Assembly (NCBI GenBank): GCA_003225535.1
Contig: QIAL01000394.1
Span: forward strand, 832-40,916
Reading direction: 5' to 3'
DNA: 40,085 nt
From: Acidobacteriota bacterium
Lineage (GTDB): Bacteria > Acidobacteriota > Terriglobia > Terriglobales > Acidobacteriaceae
Shown: positions 1-6,507 of the stretch, one piece after another
Numbering within the stretch: the first letter of the stretch is position 1
Layout: every line of letters starts with the position of its first letter
Translations under genes and position numbers: made by a program
Notes under the pieces: generated by a model
What the model was told of the DNA's origin: nothing
The model's input: the letters and a program-made list of their open reading frames with translations, nothing else
Database searches by the model: none

Positions 1-1
1 T

Positions 2-1726
2 ATGTACGGCTCCTGCATGGATGAGAAGGCCGTCAATGCGAAAGGGTTGGCGCCGCTGAAGCCGGAGCTTGACCGCATCGCAGCCGTGAAAGACAAGAGC
101 GCTCTCATGGAGGAGATCGCACATCTGCATCTGGTGGGGCCGAATGCGCTGTTCAATTTCTTTTCAAATTCGGACCTGCACAATGCCGATCAGGTGATTG
201 CATATCTGAGCCAAGGAGGGCTGTCGCTGCCGGACCGCGATTACTACGTAAAAGATGATTCGGACAAGGTGGAGATGCGGAAGCATCTGGTCGAGTACGC
301 GACTGAGGTGTTCACGCTGGCGGGGCAGACTTCGCAGGAGGCCGCCAAGTCTGCGCAGACTGTTTTGATGATTGAAACTTTGCTGGCGGCGGACTCGGTG
401 GAACGTACCAAGTTGCGCGATCCGAAGAATCGCGATCACAAGATGACCCGGGAGGAAGCGATCGCGCTAGCGCCGGAATTCAATCTGAGCCGTTACTTCG
501 CGGCGGTGGGTGCACCGAATTTCACTTCGGTGAATGTGAGTACACCGGATTTCTTCCGGCAAGTGAATGGGATAGTAGCAGCGATGCCGCTGGATGCGCT
601 CAAGACCTATGTCACTTGGCATACGCTGCGCGGGGCTGCGCCGTGGCTGTCGGAACCTTTTGTGCGGGCAAACTTCAAGATGCGGCAGGCGTTGACCGGG
701 CAGAAACAGATACAGGATCGGTGGAAGCGCTGCGTGAATCTAGTGGACGGCTCACTCGGCGAAGCATTGGGCCAGCGCTATGTCGATCTGACGTTTGGCG
801 CAGAGGGTAAGCAGCGCATGCTGAAGATGGTCGATGCGCTGGAGAAATCGCTTGATGACGATATCCATGGTCTGTCGTGGATGAGCGACGACACCAAGAA
901 GCAGGCGAAAGGGAAACTGCAGGCGATTCGCAACAAGATCGGATATCCGGACGCGTGGCGTGATTATAGTTCGGTGGTGATCAAGTCCGATGACCTGCTG
1001 GGCAACGTGGAGCGGACCAGCGAATTCGAGTCCAAGCGGCAGATCGCGAAGATCGACAAACCGCTGGATCGGAAAGAGTGGGGCATGACTCCTCCGACGG
1101 TGAATGCGTACTACAATCCGGCGTACAACGAAATCGTGTTTCCCGCCGGAATCTTGCAGCCGCCGTTCTTTGACAAGAGCATGGATGACGCGGTGAACTT
1201 TGGAGGGATCGGGCTGGTAATCGGGCATGAGTTGACCCATGGCTTCGATGACCAGGGACGCAAGTTCGATCCGCAAGGGAATCTGCGCGACTGGTGGACG
1301 GAGACTGATGGGAAAGAGTTTGAGAAACGAGTGAGTTGCGTGGCAGACGAGTATTCGAACTTCGTCGCTGTGGATAACATGAAGCTGAACGGGCGGCTCA
1401 CGCTGGGTGAGAATACGGCGGACAACGGCGGCGCTCGGATCGCCCTGGCCGCGCTCGAGCACATGATTGCCGACGATAAGACTGGCAAGGAAGGGCAGAG
1501 TATCGACGGCTACACGCCGGAGCAGCGATTCTTCCTGGGATTCGGGCGCGTTTGGTGTGAGAAGCAGCGTCCGGAAAACCTGCGCCTTCAGGTAACGACC
1601 AATCCGCACTCCCCGGGGAAGTATCGCGTGAACGGTGTGGTGCAGAACATGCCGGAGTTCCAGAAGGCCTGGGGATGCAAAGCGGGGCAGCCGATGGTGG
1701 CGGAGAACGCGTGCCACGTGTGGTGA
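2..1726 (+). CDS. M13 family metallopeptidase (neprilysin/PepO-like), 5' end cut off by window
   Basis: Zinc-dependent endopeptidase that cleaves short peptides, normally exported or membrane-anchored. The zinc motif HExxH is H409-E410-x-x-H413 in this fragment, and the third zinc ligand lies in ENTAD at E470. The protein ends in the conserved C-x-x-W (CHVW) typical of M13 enzymes. The visible part is 574 residues; complete family members have about 670-700, so roughly 100 N-terminal residues including the signal peptide lie outside the window. The Met at position 2 is internal, because the sequence around it (YGSCMDEKA) matches the middle of the family N-domain. A strong hairpin follows the stop. 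Family assignment is secure; substrate is unknown. Confidence 0.95.
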   Translation: MYGSCMDEKAVNAKGLAPLKPELDRIAAVKDKSALMEEIAHLHLVGPNALFNFFSNSDLHNADQVIAYLSQGGLSLPDRDYYVKDDSDKVEMRKHLVEYATEVFTLAGQTSQEAAKSAQTVLMIETLLAADSVERTKLRDPKNRDHKMTREEAIALAPEFNLSRYFAAVGAPNFTSVNVSTPDFFRQVNGIVAAMPLDALKTYVTWHTLRGAAPWLSEPFVRANFKMRQALTGQKQIQDRWKRCVNLVDGSLGEALGQRYVDLTFGAEGKQRMLKMVDALEKSLDDDIHGLSWMSDDTKKQAKGKLQAIRNKIGYPDAWRDYSSVVIKSDDLLGNVERTSEFESKRQIAKIDKPLDRKEWGMTPPTVNAYYNPAYNEIVFPAGILQPPFFDKSMDDAVNFGGIGLVIGHELTHGFDDQGRKFDPQGNLRDWWTETDGKEFEKRVSCVADEYSNFVAVDNMKLNGRLTLGENTADNGGARIALAALEHMIADDKTGKEGQSIDGYTPEQRFFLGFGRVWCEKQRPENLRLQVTTNPHSPGKYRVNGVVQNMPEFQKAWGCKAGQPMVAENACHVW

Positions 1727-1749
1727 AGCTCAGGCCTTCAAAATCCTGC

Positions 1750-1778
1750 GCTGGTGCAAAGGGTAACTTTGCACCAGC
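1750..1778. terminator. Hairpin between convergent genes
   Basis: A perfect 12-bp inverted repeat (GCTGGTGCAAAG / CTTTGCACCAGC) with a 5-nt loop lies 24 bp after the metallopeptidase stop and before the stop of the convergent ExbD-like gene. There is no good T-tract on either side, so it could be a weak bidirectional terminator or an mRNA 3'-end stabiliser. Confidence 0.6.
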
Positions 1779-1794
1779 TCTTGGGAGTCTGATT

Positions 1795-2511
1795 CTAGAG
1801 TAGAGGGGTGTCTAGAACGACTTTGGCTTTCGTCGCCCGGCACATATCGATCACCTGCACGACCTGCCCAAATGGCAGTTGCTCGTCGGCTTTCAACAGA
1901 ATCACTTTTTCATCGCCTTTCTGGAAATGCTGCCTCAGGGTACCTTCCAGAGCAGACCACGAGACCTCATCGCCGTTGACCCGCAGCAACGGTTTTTGCT
2001 GGCCCGAGTTGAGCAGTTGCACAACGGTTGCGACCCCACCAGCGGGCAACGCTGGACCGGTTAGCACTTCCAGTCCATTCGGAGGCACCACGGTTCCAGG
2101 TGCGGGAGAAAGCGATTGCGCCGTGAGCAGCACTGGCGCTTCGAATGCGACCTCGCGTCCTGCTTGAAGCACTCTCACCACATTGGCAAAGGGCGCGCGG
2201 GCGTCGGCTTTGATGTAGAGTTTGGCGTCGCGTTGGCGAGGAGTAGCTTTCATTTCTTCCAATAACTGGTCTGGCGTGACGGGCTTCACTCCGAAATAGA
2301 GGTCGCCATCTGCGGTGACCACTACAATCCAAGCGTCATCGTCGTCGGCGGCGGGATAAGGGACCGCACTCGCCGTGTGCGCCATCTGCACGGTTACTCC
2401 TTGGCGCAGCTGCTGGGCGTGGCTGAAGCCTGGAGACAAGAGAGTCATGAGGGCTAAAGCACAGCTCAGGTATCTCGCGGAGTTGGGCGTATTCGTTGTG
2501 ATTGAAGACAT
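1795..2511 (-). CDS. Secreted protein with two ExbD/TolR-like periplasmic domains
   Basis: The 238-residue protein starts at the ATG at 2511 because GAAGGAGAT precedes it at good spacing; a longer reading to 2649 lacks such a site and runs through a repeat. Residues 1-32 form a signal peptide ending near SHA-Q. Residues about 36-125 resemble the periplasmic part of acidobacterial ExbD proteins (GVTVQMAHT, VTADGDLYFG, LYIKADARAPF). Residues about 145-238 look like a second, diverged copy (LLRVNGDEVSW, VILLKADEQLPFGQVVQVID). Normal ExbD has one such domain behind an N-terminal membrane anchor beside ExbB; here there is no anchor, no ExbB neighbour, and the domain is doubled. It may be a soluble periplasmic relative of energy-transduction proteins, but function is not known. 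Confidence 0.75.
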   Translation of the reverse strand: MSSITTNTPNSARYLSCALALMTLLSPGFSHAQQLRQGVTVQMAHTASAVPYPAADDDDAWIVVVTADGDLYFGVKPVTPDQLLEEMKATPRQRDAKLYIKADARAPFANVVRVLQAGREVAFEAPVLLTAQSLSPAPGTVVPPNGLEVLTGPALPAGGVATVVQLLNSGQQKPLLRVNGDEVSWSALEGTLRQHFQKGDEKVILLKADEQLPFGQVVQVIDMCRATKAKVVLDTPLL

Positions 2512-2624
2512 AGGATCTCCTTCGAGGGCATGGGCCCTCAGCGGCTGATGCCGCGTGTTCGTGTGTTGTGATTGGCCTGGCAAAAGCCCGGGCCTTTCCC
2601 TGTTCTTGAGTGGTGTCGGCGGCC

Positions 2625-2661
2625 TGCGGGGGCGAGACGCCCCCGCCACAGCCGGCAGGAT
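2625..2661. repeat. 37-nt interspersed repeat with hairpin, copy 1
   Basis: These 37 bases are identical to 5701-5737. The first part is a 9-bp perfect hairpin (GCGGGGGCG-AGA-CGCCCCCGC) and is followed by CCACAGCCGGCAGGAT. Downstream of both copies a GCGCTAC motif recurs (near 2665 and 5765). This copy lies just beyond the stop of the SPFH gene on the minus strand, so it may also end transcription. Confidence 0.85.
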
Positions 2662-2681
2662 GCCGCGCTACTCTTCGTGCG

Positions 2682-3551
2682 CTACGGTTTAGCTCCGCCT
2701 AGCGAAGCGGTGCCTAGCATGCCGCCCAGGCCCATGGTTTCTACGACGGAGGACGGGACGATCACCATCGAGCCGCGTTCTTTGATGGCTTCGTAGAGCA
2801 TGTTCATGGCGCGGAGATGCAGGGCCGTAGGATCGTTCCTGTAGATGGCCGCTGCTTGGGCGAACTTGTCGGCAATTTCGGTTTCGGCCTGGCCGAGGAT
2901 GTTGCGAGCCTGGCGTTCACGTTCGGCCTGCGCCTGGCGCGACATGGCATCTTCGAGAGCTTGCGGAATTTTCACGTCGCGTATTTCGACCGATTGCACG
3001 GTGATGCCCCAAGGGTTCGTCTTCTCGTCGAGAATCTGCTGTAACTGCCGCCCCAGTGTTTCGCGTTCAGTGATCATCTGCGCGAGTTCGTGGCGTCCGA
3101 TGGATTCACGCAATGCGGTCTGGGCGCTCATGTTGATGGCATCGACGAAATTCTCTACTTCGAGAATGGATTTCTCTGCGTTCCACACCATCCAGAAAAC
3201 GATCGCATCAACGTTTACCGGCACGGTGTCACGGGTGAGCGTGGATTCGGCGGACACACTGGCCACACGGACCCGCTGATCGACGTAAGGGCTGAGGGTC
3301 TCAATGATGGGCACTATGTAGCAGAGGCCGGGGCCGCGGAGGCCGACGTAGCGGCCGAGACGCAACACGGCGACTTTCTCCCACTGCCGCACAATTTTGA
3401 TCGCGAACAGGAAATAGAGTCCGACCAGGATTCCTGCGATGGCGTAGGCGTCCTTTTTCGTGGCCTGGGTAATGGCGACTCCGGCCAGGACGCAAACGGT
3501 GAACAGCAAGAGCGCGACTCCGTTGAGCTCGTGAATTCTGATTTTCGGCAT
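2682..3551 (-). CDS. SPFH/Band 7 family (slipin-like) membrane protein
   Basis: A 289-residue protein with two N-terminal hydrophobic segments (about residues 10-30 and 36-52), then the SPFH domain starting at the conserved WEKVAVLRLGRY, and a coiled-coil rich in Ala, Glu and Gln (AQAERERQARNILGQAETE). Slipins/stomatins form oligomeric membrane scaffolds that organise lipid domains and often control proteases. The start ATG has a clear GGAG site (CAAAGGAGATAGTC). It lies 2 bp after the stop of the GntR regulator gene, so the two form an operon. No NfeD partner is visible. Family call is strong; cellular role is inferred. Confidence 0.92.
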   Translation of the reverse strand: MPKIRIHELNGVALLLFTVCVLAGVAITQATKKDAYAIAGILVGLYFLFAIKIVRQWEKVAVLRLGRYVGLRGPGLCYIVPIIETLSPYVDQRVRVASVSAESTLTRDTVPVNVDAIVFWMVWNAEKSILEVENFVDAINMSAQTALRESIGRHELAQMITERETLGRQLQQILDEKTNPWGITVQSVEIRDVKIPQALEDAMSRQAQAERERQARNILGQAETEIADKFAQAAAIYRNDPTALHLRAMNMLYEAIKERGSMVIVPSSVVETMGLGGMLGTASLGGAKP

Positions 3552-3553
3552 GA

Positions 3554-3973
3554 CTATCTCCTTTGTGCGGGACGAGGCAAAAGCTCGCGCAAACGGTCAA
3601 TCAATTCCTCCAGGGTGAATCCGGCGGCTCCCGCTCGGGCCGCGAATTCTCCTGCCATTTGGCCGAGCTGACGTTCGCGCTCGACGGTTTTCTTCTCCGG
3701 TTTCTTTTCGCTTATGAATGTTCCCGTGCCCTGTTGGGTTTCAAGCAGACCTCCGAGTTCTAACTCTCGGTAGGCGCGCATTACTGTGTTGGGATTGATG
3801 GCGAGATCTACGGCAAGTTGACGGACTGTCGGAAGCTGGTCGCCCGCGGTCAGGGAGCCGGAAGCGATACCCGTTCGCACCTGATCGATGAGCTGGCGGT
3901 ACACCGGGACGCCGGTATGAAGATCAAGAGCGAAGGCGAAGCGGCCGTTTTGAAGATTCCTTCCCACGCGCAC
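3554..3973 (-). CDS. GntR family transcriptional regulator, YtrA subfamily
   Basis: A 139-residue protein. Residues about 10-78 form the GntR winged helix (GVPVYRQLIDQVRTGI, LPTVRQLAVDLAINPNTVMR). The remaining ~50 residues are a short helical tail instead of a large effector domain, which defines the YtrA group. Such proteins repress their own operon, which often encodes membrane proteins, consistent with the SPFH gene 2 bp downstream. The only plausible start is a GTG at 3973; no Shine-Dalgarno is seen, and the predicted promoter sits so close that the mRNA may be leaderless. A second GTG at 3967 is an alternative start. Confidence 0.9.
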   Translation of the reverse strand: MRVGRNLQNGRFAFALDLHTGVPVYRQLIDQVRTGIASGSLTAGDQLPTVRQLAVDLAINPNTVMRAYRELELGGLLETQQGTGTFISEKKPEKKTVERERQLGQMAGEFAARAGAAGFTLEELIDRLRELLPRPAQRR

Positions 3974-3976
3974 TAA

Positions 3977-3996
3977 TGTACTATATAACTAGTACA
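3977..3996 (-). promoter_or_regulatory. Palindromic operator in the gntR-SPFH promoter
   Basis: The 20-bp sequence TGTACTA-TATAAC-TAGTACA is a perfect 7+7 inverted repeat. On the minus strand a TTGACA (-35-like) at 4005-4000 precedes it, and TAGTAC at 3983-3978 could act as a -10 with a 16-bp spacer. The operator therefore fills the space between -35 and -10, as expected for autorepression by a YtrA-type regulator. The binding partner is inferred from position. Confidence 0.7.
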
Positions 3997-4547
3997 ATAT
4001 GTCAAGTGCTTTTTTCCCAGCCAAATCAAAGGGTTGGGGAACGCGTAACTTCTGCGCCCTTTCGACTGGCCGCTGAACTCGTGACGGGGTTAGCTGCGAA
4101 ATGACTTTGATTTGACCCGGCGGTGACGATGTCAGTTGCGAGATCAAATACTCTCGGACCATTGCAATCGCCGGATGCGAAGCGAGTAATTAGTGAATTC
4201 GCCGAATCGATTCGACGTAGCAAGGAACCTGTAAAGAGAATGTAAAAAGATTCAACTGGGCCTGACTTTCTTGTCGCAGGACAAGGTCTGAATCTCAGCG
4301 AGTGCTAAGTTGTGACCCGACGATCGCGAATTTGTGCAGTACCCCCACGCGATGAACGGGATGGCCGCGACGGCATCCAGGGACCCAGGTACAGACAGAA
4401 AAATTTGAGGCGCCCGGATCAGTATGCCTTTCCGGGCCCAGGGGAAAGGTGTACGCACAAAATGACGCGTGCGTATGCCTCGGGGCTCCTCCGTTCGGGA
4501 GCCGAGAAGAAGCCTGTCTGCAAGATTCGCGTCGCAGGAGGATCAAG
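3997..4547. other. Intergenic region without a convincing gene
   Basis: About 550 bp between the divergent gntR and small secreted-protein genes. Short ORFs occur on both strands but lack ribosome sites and recognisable protein features. A small inverted repeat CTTGTC-GCAG-GACAAG lies at 4270-4285. The region presumably carries the promoter of the plus-strand gene at 4548; I see no clear RNA element. Confidence 0.5.
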
Positions 4548-4823
4548 ATGCAAAGACTTCTGACATACGTGCTGGCGATGGGGTGCGTTGGAACCAGCGC
4601 GATGCTGGTGCAGCGAGATGTGACGGTTCGGCAGAAACAGACTGCCGATGTGCGACTCACCAACGATGCCGCCTATCGAGACGGACTGTATCTGGGCAAG
4701 CTGGCGCACGAAGCAAAGCGGCAGGCGCATCCGCCGATTGGAAGGTGGTCTACAGAAAAAGACCGAGCTTCGTTCACCGCCGGCTACCGAGAGGGATTCG
4801 GCGAGGAGCCTTCACGGCAGTAA
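4548..4823 (+). CDS. Small exported protein of unknown function
   Basis: The 91-residue product starts at an ATG preceded by a strong AGGAGG (4536-4541). Residues 1-19 are hydrophobic and end near TSA, resembling a signal peptide or anchor. The mature part is polar, with AYRDGLYLGKLA and DRASFTAGYREGFGE, two Tyr/Gly-containing motifs that look like a repeated Y-x-x-G-(Y/F)-x-x-G pattern. Proteins with these motifs occur as hypothetical exported proteins in acidobacteria, from memory and not checked. No function can be assigned. It stands alone, 109 bp before the next gene. Confidence 0.7.
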   Translation: MQRLLTYVLAMGCVGTSAMLVQRDVTVRQKQTADVRLTNDAAYRDGLYLGKLAHEAKRQAHPPIGRWSTEKDRASFTAGYREGFGEEPSRQ

Positions 4824-4932
4824 TGCCAACGAAATTGTTCCGGAGCCAGGTGAATCCGGAAGCAACCACACTCAACGTTCACAAAGTGTTGTTCCCCCCT
4901 GCGGCAGATTCTCCAATTTGAGGTGAAGTCCA

Positions 4933-5667
4933 ATGAGAGTTAAGAAGGTCTTGTCGTTCGCGGCGGTTGCATTGGCGATTTGTATCTCCGTTCCGCATCG
5001 AGTGAAGGCGGGGGGCGCTGCGCCGACGACCACGTCGAGCGTGCGGGGCATCGTCCATTTCGAAGGAAAGGTTCCCGCGGCGAAACCGATCAGCATGGCC
5101 GCCGATCCAGTCTGCGCCAAGCAGCACGCCGCCCCGTTGATGGCACAGGACATCCTGGCGGACTCCAAAGGCAATCTGCAGAACGTGGTTGTCTTCGTGT
5201 CGGAGGGGCTGGGAGATCAGAAGTTCGATCCGCCAAGCGAGTCGGTAGTGGTGGAGCAGAAGGGCTGCATGTACCAGCCGCACGTGATGGCAGTGCGGGC
5301 GAATCAAAAACTGGAATTGGTGAACGACGATCCAACTTCGCACAACATTCATCCGGTGCCGACCAACAATCGCGAGTGGAACAAGGCGGAGCCTCCCGGG
5401 ACGAAGATGGAAGATTCGTTTGCGCGCGAGGAAATTGCAATTCCGGTGAAGTGCAATGTGCATCCTTGGATGCGCGGGTACATCGCGGTGTTCAAGCATC
5501 CGTTCTTCGCGGTGACGGGGAAGGATGGCAGTTTCGATCTGAGCAATCTGCCGCCGGGAACATACACGATTAAGGCTTGGCACGAGAAGCTGGGGACCTC
5601 GACGCAGACGGTGACGATCGGGGCGAACGAGACGAAGGAAATCAGCTTCGTGTTCAAGGGGATATAG
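4933..5667 (+). CDS. Exported cupredoxin-like protein with CarboxypepD-like C-terminal domain
   Basis: A 244-residue protein with a signal peptide (residues 1-26). The middle part (about 35-180) has cupredoxin-like features: a CMYQPHV segment, NDDPTSHNIHP, and IPVKCNVHPWMRGYIAV, where Cys and His residues fall where type I copper proteins place their ligands. The last ~65 residues (GKDGSFDLSNLPPGTYTIKAW) are a classic carboxypeptidase-regulatory-like beta-sandwich. Related proteins are annotated as methylamine-utilisation-like or TonB-dependent-receptor-associated; the role is unknown, perhaps periplasmic copper binding or electron transfer. A GAGGTG site precedes the ATG. Copper binding is inference. 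Confidence 0.8.
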   Translation: MRVKKVLSFAAVALAICISVPHRVKAGGAAPTTTSSVRGIVHFEGKVPAAKPISMAADPVCAKQHAAPLMAQDILADSKGNLQNVVVFVSEGLGDQKFDPPSESVVVEQKGCMYQPHVMAVRANQKLELVNDDPTSHNIHPVPTNNREWNKAEPPGTKMEDSFAREEIAIPVKCNVHPWMRGYIAVFKHPFFAVTGKDGSFDLSNLPPGTYTIKAWHEKLGTSTQTVTIGANETKEISFVFKGI

Positions 5668-5700
5668 ACGCGGCGTCGAGCTGATCGGACGGTGAACAGG

Positions 5701-5771
5701 TGCGGGGGCGAGACGCCCCCGCCACAGCCGGCAGGATCCTTCGACTCCGCTTAGGACACGTGCCGGCGCTA
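5701..5771. repeat. 37-nt interspersed repeat, copy 2, with embedded second repeat
   Basis: Positions 5701-5737 are identical to 2625-2661, including the 9-bp hairpin. It is followed by TCCTTCGACTCCGCTTAGGA (from 5737), which resembles the CCTTCG...TCAGGATGAC family seen at 9576 and 12170, and then by TGCCGGCGCTACG, the end of the first repeat. So the second element appears inserted into the first. It lies between convergent genes and may work as a terminator. Confidence 0.75.
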
Positions 5772-6320
5772 CGATTTCGGTTTGAAGCCTTTACGGCGCT
5801 GTTCGCTGTAACGATGTAAGGCGTCGAGGATGATGGGGTACGCTTCTGCAGGGGGGCGGATCTCGTCAACCTCGACTGCCTTGCCCTCCAGTTGTTTGTA
5901 ATCCTGAAAAAATCTGCGAAGCATGACGAGGCGATGCGGAGGCATCTCTGAGGCGCTTCGGTACGAGTTGAACTCGGGATCCTCGGTCGCGACGGCGATG
6001 ACCTTGTGATCCTGCTTGCCGGCGTCGACCATGGTCATCAGGCCGATCGTGCGGGCGTGAATGATCGTCAGCGGCACGACCGTTTCCTGGCAGAGGACGA
6101 GCACATCCAGCGGGTCGTCATCTTCGGCAAGCGTTTGCGGGATGAATCCGTAGTTCGCGGGATAGTAGACCGCGGAATAGAGAACACGGTCGAGGCGGAT
6201 CAGGCCGCTGGTTTTGTCGAGCTCATACTTTACGCTTGCGCCGTATGGGATCTCGATGACCGAGTCGAATTCCTGCGGGAGTTTGTCGCCGGGAGTTACG
6301 TCGTGCCAGGGATGGATCAT
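5769..6320 (-). CDS. ppa: Inorganic pyrophosphatase (family I, soluble)
   Basis: Cytoplasmic enzyme that hydrolyses pyrophosphate to two phosphates, pulling biosynthetic reactions forward. The 183-residue length is typical of bacterial hexameric enzymes. Visible family features are [15 protein letters not shown], the [24 protein letters not shown] signature region with the Mg-binding aspartates, and the later DPEFNSY and [14 protein letters not shown] segments. The start at 6320 fits the family N-terminus, although the ribosome site is weak. It converges with the cupredoxin-like gene. Confidence 0.96.
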   Translation of the reverse strand: MIHPWHDVTPGDKLPQEFDSVIEIPYGASVKYELDKTSGLIRLDRVLYSAVYYPANYGFIPQTLAEDDDPLDVLVLCQETVVPLTIIHARTIGLMTMVDAGKQDHKVIAVATEDPEFNSYRSASEMPPHRLVMLRRFFQDYKQLEGKAVEVDEIRPPAEAYPIILDALHRYSEQRRKGFKPKS

Positions 6321-6457
6321 AGGGAGAGTGTGCTCCGAGAATGTTCATTGTAGCGGAGAGGACTTTCGGCTCGCTCCTGTGTGCGCCTCTGTGGTGAGCG
6401 TAGAAACGAAGACCTTTCACCACAGAGGGCACTGAGGAATACAGAGGACGTCAAAGT

Positions 6458-6497
6458 CCCCACACTCTTTCGCCAAAAGCGCGAAAGAAGGGTGGGG
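6458..6497. repeat. Imperfect inverted repeat downstream of the GH3 gene
   Basis: The arms CCCCACACTCTTTCGC and GCGAAAGAAGGGTGGGG pair almost fully around a short CAAAA loop, 10 bp beyond the GH3 stop on the minus strand. Just left of it, near 6419-6450, are purine-rich CACAGAGG-type short repeats (CACCACAGAGGGCACTGAGG). The hairpin could be a terminator for the GH3 gene or a member of a dispersed repeat family. Confidence 0.5.
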
Positions 6498-6507
6498 CAC
6501 TCTCGAG

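Noticed and set aside
752-1717. A 321-codon minus-strand open frame opposite the M13 peptidase
   Set aside because: Shadow of a conserved gene; composition is Arg/Leu/His-rich and no ribosome site or motif is seen.
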